DNA of 62,681 bases. Origin: an uncultured Eubacteriales bacterium (GTDB lineage Bacteria; Bacillota; Clostridia; Oscillospirales; Oscillospiraceae). The translations under genes and the position numbers were made by a program. Each line of letters starts with the position of its first letter. Position 1 is the first letter of the stretch. Shown here piece after piece: positions 23,864 to 31,797 of the stretch. The notes below the pieces were generated by a model that had not been told where the DNA came from, made no database searches, and worked only from the letters and a program-made list of their open reading frames with translations. Location of the stretch: NCBI GenBank assembly GCA_900319635.1, contig ONPF01000029.1, positions 1 to 62,681 on the forward strand, given 5' to 3'.

Positions 23864-25032
23864 AAAAATTCCTGAAAAACAATGCCGTTCAGTCCCTGAT
23901 CGCGTCGCTGCTGTGCATCATTCTGGGTCTGCTGATCGGCTACATCGTGCTTCTGTTCATTAACCCCGACGGCGCCTGGGACGCTATCCTGATGGTGCTG
24001 AAGAACTTCCTGAAGTCCTCCCTCGCCAAGACCCGCACCAAGCTGTTGGGCGCCACCCTGGTGCGCACCGCGCCGCTGCTGATGTGCGGCCTGTCGGTGC
24101 TCTTTGCCTACAAGGTCGGCCTCTTTAACATCGGTGCCGCCGGCCAGTATGTGGCAGGCGTGTGCGCCAGCCTCTATGCCGCGCTGGCCTGGGGCTGGGG
24201 CTGGCTGCCCTGCATTCTCTTCGCCGTTGTGGCGGGCGCTGCGCTGGGCGCTATCGTGGGCTTCCTCAAATCCTACTGCAACGTCAACGAGGTTATCTCC
24301 GGCATCATGCTCAACTGGATCGCCTTGTATACCACAAACATGATCCTGATGAGCCAAAAGCAGCAGGCAAGCCACTATACCCTGAAGCTGAAGGGGAATG
24401 CCGACCAGGCAATTCTCCCCACCCTGGGGCTTGACAAGCTGCTCAAAAATGAGAGAGCCTCCATCGCCATCCCTCTGGCCATCATTCTGGCCATCATCGT
24501 CTACGTTGTCCTCTTCCGCACCCGGTTCGGCTACGAGCTGCGCGCCACCGGCAATAACCGGAACGCTGCCAAGTACGCCGGCATGGCGGAGAAGCGCAAC
24601 ATCATCCTGACCCTGGTGATCGCGGGCGGCCTGGCCGGCATCGGCGGCGCCATGCTGTATCTGACCGATATTGAGCAGTGGTCCGTCACCCAGACCTCCG
24701 TCCCGGGCATGGGCTTCAACGGCATCGCCGCCACCTTCCTGGGCGGCCTGAACCCCATCGGCACTATCTTCTCCTCCTTCTTTATCCAGCACATCACCGA
24801 TGGCGGCGCCTTTGTGGACACCACCTACTACTGCTCGCAGATCTCGGATCTGATTTCGTCCATCATCATCTACCTCTGCGGCTTCGTGCTCTTCCTGAAG
24901 ACCGCCATCAACCGCGGCATCGCCAGAAGCGAGGAGCGGGAAGCGCTGCGGGAAAAGGCTCTTGCTGCTCAAGCGGCTCAGACTGCAAAGCCCGAGAATG
25001 TTTCCGCCAATGAGAAAGGAGGCGAGAAGTAA
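23860..25032 (+). CDS. nupP: Nucleoside ABC importer permease
   Basis: 390-aa BPD-type permease of the RbsC/NupP group with 8-10 hydrophobic helices. Family marks are GLSVLFAYKVGLFNIGAAGQ, VNEVISGIMLNWIALY and GNNRNAAKYAGM, the last being the cytoplasmic coupling loop. The tail (from about 350) is Ala/Glu-rich and soluble. ATGA overlap with nupA and one-base overlap with nupQ. Confidence 0.92.
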   Translation: MKKFLKNNAVQSLIASLLCIILGLLIGYIVLLFINPDGAWDAILMVLKNFLKSSLAKTRTKLLGATLVRTAPLLMCGLSVLFAYKVGLFNIGAAGQYVAGVCASLYAALAWGWGWLPCILFAVVAGAALGAIVGFLKSYCNVNEVISGIMLNWIALYTTNMILMSQKQQASHYTLKLKGNADQAILPTLGLDKLLKNERASIAIPLAIILAIIVYVVLFRTRFGYELRATGNNRNAAKYAGMAEKRNIILTLVIAGGLAGIGGAMLYLTDIEQWSVTQTSVPGMGFNGIAATFLGGLNPIGTIFSSFFIQHITDGGAFVDTTYYCSQISDLISSIIIYLCGFVLFLKTAINRGIARSEEREALREKALAAQAAQTAKPENVSANEKGGEK

Positions 25033-25973
25033 TGCTGCTGTTGCTCCAATACACTCTGATCTTTGCTTCCGTTCTGCTTCTTGTGGCTCTGGGCGGCTGC
25101 TTCTCTGAGCACTCCGGCGTCATTAACCTGGGTCTGGAGGGCATCATGGTCATCGGCGCCCTGGGCGGCGCCCTGATGATGCGCTGGCTCCCCGCCGGCA
25201 CCTCCGCCCTTGTCGTCGTTCTTCTGACGCTGCTGGCGGCCATCGTTTTCGGCGTGGTCTACTCGTCGCTGCTGGCTGTGGCCTGCATCAACTTCAAGGC
25301 GGATCAGACCATCGTCGGCACCGCGCTGAACCTGCTGGGCACCGCCGGCGCCACGGTTCTTGTGAAGGCCATCAATACCGCTGCCAACCCCAACGATCAC
25401 TCCGCCACCATTCAGTACATTGAGCAGAAGAAGGCGTTTATCCATTACTTTGGCTCCTTCGAGTTCAACTGGTTTATGGTGATTGCCGTTGTGATTCTGG
25501 TTCTGGCCTGGGTCACCCTGTACAAGACCAAGTTCGGCCTGCGGCTCATGGCCTGCGGCGAGCATCCCCAGGCGGCGGCCTCCGTTGGTATCAGCGTGTT
25601 CAAGATGCGCTGGTCCGGCGTGCTGATCTCCGGCGCTCTGGGCGGCCTCGGCGGCATCTGCTACATTCTGGCAGGCGTTTCCCAGTGGCAGTTCGAGTAC
25701 GGCGTGGCCGGCTTTGGCTTCCTGGCGCTGGCCGTTATGATCTTCGGTCAGTGGAAGCCCTGGCGCATCGGCATGGCGGCGCTGCTCTTCGGTTTCTTCC
25801 GCGCCCTGTCCAATGTGTACTCCGGCTTCGATTTCCTGACCGCGCTGAACATCCCCGGTACGGTGTACAACATGCTGCCGTACATCGTGTCCCTGATCGT
25901 TCTGGCGCTGACCTCCAAGAAGTCCCGCGCACCCAAGGCGGAAGGCATCCCTTACGACAAGGGCATGCGCTAA
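25032..25973 (+). CDS. nupQ: Nucleoside ABC importer permease
   Basis: 313-aa second permease, forming a heterodimer with NupP. FSEHSGVINLGLEGIMVIGA, FKADQTIVGTALNLLGTAGA and LRLMACGEHPQAAASVGISV match the family, and about 8 helices are visible. The order bmpA-nupA-nupP-nupQ equals known BMP-type nucleoside transport operons. Ends at a terminator. Confidence 0.92.
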   Translation: MLLLLQYTLIFASVLLLVALGGCFSEHSGVINLGLEGIMVIGALGGALMMRWLPAGTSALVVVLLTLLAAIVFGVVYSSLLAVACINFKADQTIVGTALNLLGTAGATVLVKAINTAANPNDHSATIQYIEQKKAFIHYFGSFEFNWFMVIAVVILVLAWVTLYKTKFGLRLMACGEHPQAAASVGISVFKMRWSGVLISGALGGLGGICYILAGVSQWQFEYGVAGFGFLALAVMIFGQWKPWRIGMAALLFGFFRALSNVYSGFDFLTALNIPGTVYNMLPYIVSLIVLALTSKKSRAPKAEGIPYDKGMR

Positions 25974-25984
25974 ACCGATTCTAT

Positions 25985-26019
25985 CAAAAAACACGGGAGA
26001 GCTTCTCCCGTGTTTTTTG
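25985..26019 (+). terminator. Terminator after nupQ
   Basis: AAAAAACACGGGAGA-GCT-TCTCCCGTGTTTTTT: arms pair over 15 bp and end in T6. Confidence 0.92.
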
Positions 26020-26266
26020 ATGTTTCTCCTGCAGGTTCACAAGAAAAAGGGCCGGAAATCCGGCCCTCAAGCTGTCGACACTTTGTCGACAGCTTGAGGG
26101 CAAAACTGGGAACTTCCGAAAAAAGTTCCCAGTTTTGCGTAGATTGAACGTGAAGGGGGGCATACCCTCCCCCCTTCACAATCCCCCCATGCGTGTCCCA
26201 GTCTGAGGTCCGGATTTCCGGCCCTTTTATTGTGTAGACAAACCGCCAAATATGTCATTGCGAGCC

Positions 26267-26339
26267 GTAGGGAGCGATCCCCTGATCGCTCCGCCTCTCA
26301 CCGCTCGATTCACGGAGGCATCTGGGGATGCCTCCCTAC
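26267..26339. repeat. Inverted pair of GTAG-headed REP-like hairpins
   Basis: GTAG-GGAGCGATC-CCCT-GATCGCTCC (26267-26292, plus) faces GTAG-GGAGGCATC-CCCA-GATGCC (26339-26314, minus). Stems differ but the GTAGGGA head and layout are shared. Confidence 0.75.
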
Positions 26340-26471
26340 GGCGCGGCAATCCGTTCTTCTTCAAAAAAACCTGCGTTTTCAAGGCTTTCAGGGAATGTGG
26401 ATCGCCCCTAAAGGGACTAAGCACAAAGAAGACTCGGACTTACGCCCTCGGCAATGTGCCGTCGCCACACC

Positions 26472-26544
26472 GTAGGGACGAGCATTGCTCGTCCGTGAAT
26501 TCCGGCGCGATGTGGACAGACGGACGACCAATGGTCGTCCCTAC
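26472..26544. repeat. Inverted pair of GTAG-headed REP-like hairpins
   Basis: GTAG-GGACGAGCA-TTGCTCGTCC (26472-26494, plus) faces GTAG-GGACGACCA-TTGGTCGTCC (26544-26522, minus). The stems keep pairing despite base changes (GAGCA/TGCTC against GACCA/TGGTC), i.e. compensatory change. Confidence 0.78.
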
Positions 26545-26584
26545 CGGTTCGCGATGACAGAATACCAACTTTGTCTACAGTCTG

Positions 26585-26620
26585 AAAGGGCCGGAAATCC
26601 GGCCCTTTTATGTTTTTTCC
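26585..26620. terminator. Hairpin that can terminate mscL
   Basis: AAAGGGCCGGA-AA-TCCGGCCCTTTT, T-rich on both strands, 20 bp from the mscL stop codon. Also the right edge of the nested repeat. Confidence 0.65.
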
Positions 26621-26626
26621 CGTGTT

Positions 26627-27076
26627 TTACTTTTTCTTCTTGAGCTCGGCCAGGATTTCGGTGAGCAGCTCTTCGCTGGTGGGCTTGGCAGGCTCCTCGG
26701 CCTTGGCTTCCTCTTCTTCCTTCTTCTTCAGGTTCTCTGCAGCGGTACGGGCCTTGTTGAAGGCCTTGATGACGCTGAAGAGCACCAGTGCGATCACCAG
26801 GAAGTTGATGATGGCGCCAATAAAGGTGCCAAGACCCAGGGTAATGGCTTCCTTGGCAACCTCGCCTGCCTCATTCATCTCAGCAGCGCGCAGGGTGATG
26901 TTCAGCGCATCGGTATTGGGTGTGCCAAACAGCCAGGCCAGCAGCGGGGTGATGACGTTGTCCACCAGGGACTTGGTGATGGCGCCGAAGGCGCCGCCGA
27001 CGATAACGCCGACCGCCATGTCAAGGACGTTGCCCTTGGCAATGAAGGCTTTGAACTCTTCCAAAAACTTTTTCAT
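26627..27076 (-). CDS. mscL: Large-conductance mechanosensitive channel
   Basis: 149-aa pentameric emergency valve. Start at 27076 with GGAGGATCC. Amphipathic N terminus MKKFLEEFKAFIAKGNVLDM, pore helix DMAVGVIVGGAFGAITKSLV, periplasmic loop, second helix LGLGTFIGAIINFLVIALVL, and the charged C-terminal bundle extended by an acidic, Lys-rich tail. Length is typical. Confidence 0.96.
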   Translation of the reverse strand: MKKFLEEFKAFIAKGNVLDMAVGVIVGGAFGAITKSLVDNVITPLLAWLFGTPNTDALNITLRAAEMNEAGEVAKEAITLGLGTFIGAIINFLVIALVLFSVIKAFNKARTAAENLKKKEEEEAKAEEPAKPTSEELLTEILAELKKKK

Positions 27077-27122
27077 GGGGATCCTCCTCTTTTCATATAT
27101 TGCCAACCGCGTTATACGCGGA

Positions 27123-28442
27123 TCAGCGCTTGGGGGTCAGGACGGTCTTGCCGCCCATGTAGGGAGAGAGCACCGCGGGAATGGTCACGCTGCCGTCCGC
27201 CTGCAGGTGGTTTTCCAGGAAGGCGATGAGCATCCGGGGCGGCGCCACCACGGTGTTATTGAGGGTGTGGGGCAGATAGGTCTTGCCGTCCGCGCCCTTG
27301 ACGCGGATCTTCAGCCGCCTCGCCTGGGCGTCGCCCAGGTTGGAGCAGGAGCAGACCTCAAAGTACTTCTGCTGCCGGGGAGACCAGGCCTCAATGTCGC
27401 AGGACTTCACCTTCAGATCCGCCAGGTCGCCGGAGCAGCACTCCAGCTGCCGCACCGGGATTTCCATATTCTGGAAAAGCTCCACGGAGTAGCGCCACAT
27501 CTTCTCGTACCAGGCCATGGAGTCCTCGGGCTTGCAGACCACGATCATCTCCTGCTTTTCAAACTGGTGGATGCGGTAGACGCCTCGCTCCTCAATGCCG
27601 TGGGCGCCCTTCTCCTTGCGGAAGCAGGGGGAATAGCTGGTGAGAGTCTGGGGCAGGCTCTCCTCCGGCAGGATCTGGTCGATGAACTTGCCGATCATGG
27701 AGTGCTCGCTGGTGCCGATCAGGTAGAGATCCTCCCCTTCGATCTTGTACATCATGGCGTCCATATCCGTCTGGCTCATGACACCCTCCACCACGTTGCC
27801 GTGGATCATGAAGGGCGGGATGCAGTAGATAAAGCCCTTGTCGATCATGAAATCCCGGGCGTAGGCCAAGACGGCGGAGTGGAGCCGGGCAATGTCGCCC
27901 ATGAGGTAGTAGAAGCCGTTGCCGGAGACCCGGCCGGCGGCGTCCATGTCCACGCCGTTAAAGCGCTCCATGATCTCCGTGTGATAGGGGATGGGGAAGT
28001 CCGGCGTCTTCGGCTCGCCGAAGCGCTGCACCTCCACGTTATAGCTGTCGTCCGGCCCAAGGGGCACGGAGGGGTCGATGATATTGGGGATCTGCAGCAG
28101 GATGGCGTGGATGCGGGCGGCGTACTGCTCCTCCTGCGCCTCCAGCTCCTCCCGGCGGGCGTCATTGGCCTTGACGGCGGCCATATTCTCGTCGATCTGG
28201 GCCTGAATGGCGGCCTTTTCCTCCTCGGCGGCCTTTTTCAGCTTGCCGAAGAGAGGGCCGTTGGCCTTGCTCAGGGCGTTGCGGCGAGCCCGCAGGTCAC
28301 TGGCCTCGGTGATGGCAGCGCGGTTCTTTGCGTCCAGCTCCAGCAGCTCGTCCACCAGGGGCAGCTTTGCGTCCTGGAACTTTTTGCGGATATTTTCCCG
28401 TACAATTTCCGGATTTTCCCGGATAAAACGAATATCTAACAT
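27123..28442 (-). CDS. serS: Seryl-tRNA synthetase
   Basis: 439-aa class II aminoacyl-tRNA synthetase. N-terminal coiled-coil arm (residues about 27-105, e.g. LRARRNALSKANGPLFGKLK). Catalytic core with TSEHSMIGKFIDQILPEESL, motif 2 CFRKEKGAHGIEERGVYRIHQF and motif 3 TLNNTVVAPPRMLIAFLENH. No T-box leader; parB ends 3 bp upstream, so it is read from the parAB transcript. Confidence 0.96.
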   Translation of the reverse strand: MLDIRFIRENPEIVRENIRKKFQDAKLPLVDELLELDAKNRAAITEASDLRARRNALSKANGPLFGKLKKAAEEEKAAIQAQIDENMAAVKANDARREELEAQEEQYAARIHAILLQIPNIIDPSVPLGPDDSYNVEVQRFGEPKTPDFPIPYHTEIMERFNGVDMDAAGRVSGNGFYYLMGDIARLHSAVLAYARDFMIDKGFIYCIPPFMIHGNVVEGVMSQTDMDAMMYKIEGEDLYLIGTSEHSMIGKFIDQILPEESLPQTLTSYSPCFRKEKGAHGIEERGVYRIHQFEKQEMIVVCKPEDSMAWYEKMWRYSVELFQNMEIPVRQLECCSGDLADLKVKSCDIEAWSPRQQKYFEVCSCSNLGDAQARRLKIRVKGADGKTYLPHTLNNTVVAPPRMLIAFLENHLQADGSVTIPAVLSPYMGGKTVLTPKR

Positions 28443-28445
28443 TTT

Positions 28446-29327
28446 TTATGCTTCCTTCCTCTTTGCCAGATCGCGCAGGGCGGCGATCAGCACTTCCCGA
28501 TCCTCCGGGTCATAGTAATCCAATTCGATTTTGCCGCCGCGTTTTCCCTCCACAAGATGCACCTTCCGCCCCAGCAGGCGGGACAGCTCCTCCGCGGCTT
28601 CGGCGGCGTAGTTGATGGTCAAGGGGCTCTCCTTCTGCTCCTTCGCGGCGGACACACGGCTCAGCCGGGCGGCCAGCAGCTCCGTCCGGCGCACGGAGAG
28701 GGACTTTTTCAGTACCTCCTGGGCCAGCTCCAGCTGCTGTTTTTCGCTTTCCAGGGGCAAGATCGCCCGGGCGTGGCCGGCGGAGAGCTCTTTCCGCTCC
28801 ACCAGCGCCATCACAGCCGGGCTCAGACCCAGAAGCCGCAGGGCGTTTGCCACCGCCGGGCGGGAGCGACCCACGCTTCTGGCCGTCTCCTCCTGGGTCA
28901 GACCGTAGTCCTCCATCAGGGTTTTGTAGCCTCTGGCTTCCTCGATGGGGTTCAGATCCTCCCGCTGCAGGTTTTCCACCAGCGCAAGCTCCGCGGTGCG
29001 GCGGTCGTCCGCCTCCAGCACCCGAACGGGCACCTCCGTAAGTCCCGCCATGCGGGACGCCCGCCAGCGGCGCTCGCCGGCGATGATCTGATAATAGCCG
29101 CTGTCCAGCTTTCGGGCCACGATGGGCTGGATCAGCCCATACCGGGCGATGGAATCCGCCAGATCCTGCAGTGCCTGCTCGTCAAAGCGCTTGCGGGGCT
29201 GGGCCTCCCGGGGCTCCACCTTGGCGATGGGCAGGGTCAGCAGCTCGCCCTCCGCCTCGTCCAGCTCATTGGCCGCGAACAGCACGTCCAGGCCGGTACC
29301 CAGACCCTTTTTTTCTTTTGCAGCCAT
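28446..29327 (-). CDS. parB: Chromosome-partitioning protein ParB (Spo0J)
   Basis: 293-aa CTPase that binds parS and spreads on the origin region. The N-terminal domain has LPIAKVEPREAQPRKRFDEQ and the CTP-binding motif AGERRWRA. A helix-turn-helix follows (YGLTQEETARSVGRSRPAVANALRLLGLS, read in two parts), then the C-terminal dimerisation helices (REVLIAALRDLAKRKEA). The order parA-parB is standard; 9 bp separate them. Confidence 0.96.
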   Translation of the reverse strand: MAAKEKKGLGTGLDVLFAANELDEAEGELLTLPIAKVEPREAQPRKRFDEQALQDLADSIARYGLIQPIVARKLDSGYYQIIAGERRWRASRMAGLTEVPVRVLEADDRRTAELALVENLQREDLNPIEEARGYKTLMEDYGLTQEETARSVGRSRPAVANALRLLGLSPAVMALVERKELSAGHARAILPLESEKQQLELAQEVLKKSLSVRRTELLAARLSRVSAAKEQKESPLTINYAAEAAEELSRLLGRKVHLVEGKRGGKIELDYYDPEDREVLIAALRDLAKRKEA

Positions 29328-29336
29328 GCTTCCTCC

Positions 29337-30092
29337 TTATTTGCAGCGGGCGGCGAATTCCTCCGCCAGCGCCATATAGGCCTTGCTGCCCTTATTTGCC
29401 TTGTCGTAATACACCCCCGGGATGCCGTGGCTGGGCGCCTCGGAGAGGCGGATGCTCCGGGGGATCACGGTTTGATAGACCTTGTCCCCCAGGTGCCGGC
29501 GCAGTTCGTTTGCCACCTGGTTGGTCAGATTCGCCCGGGCGTCGAACATGGTCAGCACAATGCCCTCCACCTTCAGGCGCCGGTTCAGACGCTTGCTGCA
29601 CATTTTGATGCTGGTCATCAGGTCGGCGATGCCCTCCAGCGCGTAATATTCGCACTGCATGGGGATCAGCACGCTGTCCGCGGCCACCAGGGCGTCCACG
29701 GTCAGCAGCTCCAGAGAGGGCGGGCAGTCGATAAAGATGTAGTCATAGTCCGTGTAGAGCTGCTGCAGGGCGTTTTTCAGCACAAATTCCCGCTTGTCCT
29801 GGCCGATCAGCTCCACAGAAGCGGCGGCCAGCTCTTTCCCCGTGGGGATCACATCGCCGTAGCTTGTATGTACAATGCAGCTCTCCGGCTCCGCCTGGTG
29901 GATCAGTAGGTCGTAGGTGTTGGGGCGGGTGGTTTTTTTCACGCCCATGCCGGAGCTGCCGTTCCCTTGCGGGTCGCAGTCCACCATCAGCACCCGGTAG
30001 CCCAGGCCGTGCAGAGCAGCGCTCAGATTGACGCAGGTTGTGGTCTTCCCCACGCCGCCTTTTTGGTTTGCAATTGCAACGATTCTTGCCAT
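29337..30092 (-). CDS. parA: Chromosome-partitioning ATPase ParA (Soj)
   Basis: 251-aa deviant Walker ATPase. P-loop NQKGGVGKTTTCVNLSAALH, Switch I VDCDPQGNGSSGMG and FIDCPPSLELLTVDALVAAD. In Bacillus, Soj also controls DnaA. Promoter TTGAAA-17-TATAAT lies directly next to a parS site. Confidence 0.97.
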   Translation of the reverse strand: MARIVAIANQKGGVGKTTTCVNLSAALHGLGYRVLMVDCDPQGNGSSGMGVKKTTRPNTYDLLIHQAEPESCIVHTSYGDVIPTGKELAAASVELIGQDKREFVLKNALQQLYTDYDYIFIDCPPSLELLTVDALVAADSVLIPMQCEYYALEGIADLMTSIKMCSKRLNRRLKVEGIVLTMFDARANLTNQVANELRRHLGDKVYQTVIPRSIRLSEAPSHGIPGVYYDKANKGSKAYMALAEEFAARCK

Positions 30093-30120
30093 ATCGCTTC
30101 TCCCGCTTTTCTATGCGGAC

Positions 30121-30149
30121 ATTATACCAGCATCCTCTCCGCATTTCAA
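30121..30149 (-). promoter_or_regulatory. parA promoter
   Basis: Minus strand TTGAAA (30149-30144), 17-nt spacer, TATAAT (30126-30121). The parS site at 30150-30165 abuts the -35 box. Confidence 0.85.
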
Positions 30150-30165
30150 TGTTTCACGTGAAACT
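30150..30165. promoter_or_regulatory. parS site 1
   Basis: TGTTTCACGTGAAACT: the conserved ParB-binding palindrome GTTTCACGTGAAAC, with one mismatch in the outer base pair. Confidence 0.95.
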
Positions 30166-30331
30166 TTTTTGTGGAAGGCAGAAGCGGAACGGAACATGCT
30201 TCCTCTATTCCCTCGTGCCCCGAAGCAAAGCCCAGCGAAGCGGGTTTGTTTCGGTTAAGGAGGAGGGAGCCTGCGGATATGGAGCTTTCGCCGTCTCGGC
30301 GGAAGCGGAATGGAACAGACTTCCTCCGACG

Positions 30332-30347
30332 TGTTTCACGTGAAACA
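30332..30347. promoter_or_regulatory. parS site 2
   Basis: TGTTTCACGTGAAACA, the perfect 16-bp consensus. It lies 7 bp from the gpr stop. The sequence between the two sites contains a related pair of segments (GAAGCGGAACGGAACATGCTTCCTC and GAAGCGGAATGGAACAGACTTCCTC, shown here broken only by single changes). Confidence 0.97.
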
Positions 30348-30353
30348 ATTCTC

Positions 30354-31199
30354 TCATCCCAGCAGCTCCCCGATTTCCTCCACTGTGATTCCCTCGTGCA
30401 AAGCCAGGTTCAGCCCGTAGCCGATGAGCTTGGCGCAGGCGCGCACCTGGCTGTCGATGGCACGGGGCGTCACGAACATGCCCCGCAAGGCGGGATCATC
30501 CGAGAAGGCGGAGGCGTCCACCACCGTGGGAACCCCGATGGCCAGGGTGGGGACGCCCAAGGTCTCCTCGTTCAGCGCCTCCCGGCTATTTCCGACGCCG
30601 GAGCCGGGAGCGATGCCGGTGTTGCAGATCTGCACCGAGCGGCAAAGCATCTGCAGATCTGCTCCCGCCAGGGCGTCGATGGCGATGACAAGTTCCGGAC
30701 GGACGCAGTCGCAGAGCGCGCGGATCTGTCCGGCACTCTCCATCCCGGAGGTGCCGAGAACGCCGGGGCGACAAAGCACGGTGCTGCGAAAGGCGGAGAA
30801 ATCCCCTGCACTCTGCTGCTTCAGATGCCGCGTGACAAGAAGATGCTCCGCCGTAAGGCTCCCGATGGCGTCCGGCGTGATGTTGGGATTGCCCAGCGCG
30901 GCGAAAAAAACATGTTCGGGAAGCTCTCCCGCGCAGCGGCGGATCAGCTGTGCCAGAAGCTCCGCCGCCAGGGAAAACCGATCGGTAAGCCGGGAGGGGA
31001 GCTCCATGGTGATATAGACGCCCTTGGGCTTGCCCAAAAGCGACTCCCCCGACCCGTCCAGAATCTCCACCGTGGTGACGGGGAAGCCCTCCAGATTCTC
31101 CTCCCTGGCTCGCACGCCGGGCAGCTCCGTCATCGACGCGCCGTCGCAGAGACGCCGCCGCAGCTCACTTGCCATGTCAGTTCTGCCATTTATTACCAT
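30354..31199 (-). CDS. gpr: Spore germination protease GPR
   Basis: 281-aa aspartic-type endopeptidase (family A25) that degrades small acid-soluble proteins when spores germinate. RTDMASE near the N terminus, LPGVRAREENLEGFPVTTVE, GNPNITPDAIGSLTAEHLLV, CRPGVLGTSGMESAGQIRAL and AIDALAGADLQMLCRSVQIC then NTGIAPGSGVGN are diagnostic. Start at 31199 uses GAGGTGG. It is shorter than the Bacillus enzyme (about 370 aa). Divergent from rpsT, the common gpr/rpsT arrangement in spore-formers. Confidence 0.94.
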   Translation of the reverse strand: MVINGRTDMASELRRRLCDGASMTELPGVRAREENLEGFPVTTVEILDGSGESLLGKPKGVYITMELPSRLTDRFSLAAELLAQLIRRCAGELPEHVFFAALGNPNITPDAIGSLTAEHLLVTRHLKQQSAGDFSAFRSTVLCRPGVLGTSGMESAGQIRALCDCVRPELVIAIDALAGADLQMLCRSVQICNTGIAPGSGVGNSREALNEETLGVPTLAIGVPTVVDASAFSDDPALRGMFVTPRAIDSQVRACAKLIGYGLNLALHEGITVEEIGELLG

Positions 31200-31305
31200 T
31201 TTCAGCCACCTCATACAAAATTATTTTCTATATATTGTGGTTCATCACTCCAAAAAATAAACAGAACAACAAGTGAAAAAAAGTGAAAGATTTTCTGAAA
31301 AAATG

Positions 31306-31334
31306 CTTGCATTTCCGGACATTGTCTGATATAC
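31306..31334 (+). promoter_or_regulatory. rpsT promoter
   Basis: TTGCAT (31306-31311), 17-nt spacer, TATACT (31329-31334). AT-rich sequence upstream could serve as an UP element. Confidence 0.82.
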
Positions 31335-31392
31335 TTACAAAACGCGAGTTAAGTTTTAACTCAATTTTGTAGGAGGAGGTGGCGATCAAAAC

Positions 31393-31656
31393 ATGGCCAA
31401 CATCAAGTCTTCTGCCAAGAGAGACGAGAAGTCCAAGCAGCTCAGAGCCAAGAACCGCGCGGACAAGACCGAGCTCAAGACCATGATCAAAAAGTTTGAC
31501 GCAGCCGTTGCTGAAGGCAACCGCGACACTGCCGTCAGTGCCTATAAAGTTGCTGTTAAGACTGTTGACCGCGCAGCCGGTAAGGGCCTGCTGCATAAGA
31601 ACAATGCAGCGCACAAGAAGTCCGCTATGGCTACGAAGCTCAACGAGATGGAGTAA
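31393..31656 (+). CDS. rpsT: 30S ribosomal protein S20
   Basis: 87-aa small-subunit protein binding the 5' domain of 16S rRNA. MANIKSSAKRDEKSKQLRAK and NKNAAHKK-type C-terminal KNNAAHKKSAMATKLNEME are family features; rich in Lys and Ala. AGGAGGAGGTGG ribosome site. Monocistronic. Confidence 0.97.
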   Translation: MANIKSSAKRDEKSKQLRAKNRADKTELKTMIKKFDAAVAEGNRDTAVSAYKVAVKTVDRAAGKGLLHKNNAAHKKSAMATKLNEME

Positions 31657-31672
31657 TTTCATCTGCGCAGCA

Positions 31673-31712
31673 AAAAGGGACGTAAGAAACGGAAGTTTCT
31701 GCGTCCCTTTGG
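31673..31712 (+). terminator. Terminator after rpsT
   Basis: AAAGGGACGTAAGAAAC and GTTTCTGCGTCCCTTT pair around GGAA with one mismatch. Confidence 0.85.
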
Positions 31713-31733
31713 CATTTATTGGGATAACAAGCC

Positions 31734-31762
31734 TTGACGCAAAAAAGCCGACAGGCTATAAT
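31734..31762 (+). promoter_or_regulatory. dgkB promoter
   Basis: TTGACG (31734-31739), 17-nt spacer, TATAAT (31757-31762). Confidence 0.88.
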
Positions 31763-31797
31763 CAACGGGTATCCATCAAAAAGAGAGGGACGTGGCC

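Larger units (their letters stand above)
26049..26605. repeat. Nested palindromic repeat region between nupQ and mscL
   Basis: A 557-bp stretch without a plausible gene. Three copies of the hairpin arm GGGCCGGAAATCCGGCCC mark its left edge (26049-26066), an internal point (26209-26226, imperfect) and its right edge (26588-26605). Between the first two lie three separate hairpins: CCCTCAAGCTGTCGACA/TGTCGACAGCTTGAGGG (26064-26100), CAAAACTGGGAACTT/AAGTTCCCAGTTTTG (26101-26138) and GTGAAGGGGGG/CCCCCCTTCAC (26150-26178). Between the last two lie concentric repeats: TGTAGACAAA (26232-26241) pairs with TTTGTCTACA (26570-26579), and TGTCATTGCGAGCC (26253-26266) pairs with GGTTCGCGATGACA (26546-26559). 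The core of the second half is four REP-like hairpins. Confidence 0.8.

Noticed and set aside
26041-26610. CRISPR array
   Set aside because: The repeats are palindromes of different sequence with no regular repeat-spacer period, and no cas gene is nearby.
30171-31286. 371-codon plus-strand frame opposite gpr
   Set aside because: gpr on the other strand has all family motifs; this frame is its shadow extended over the parS region.
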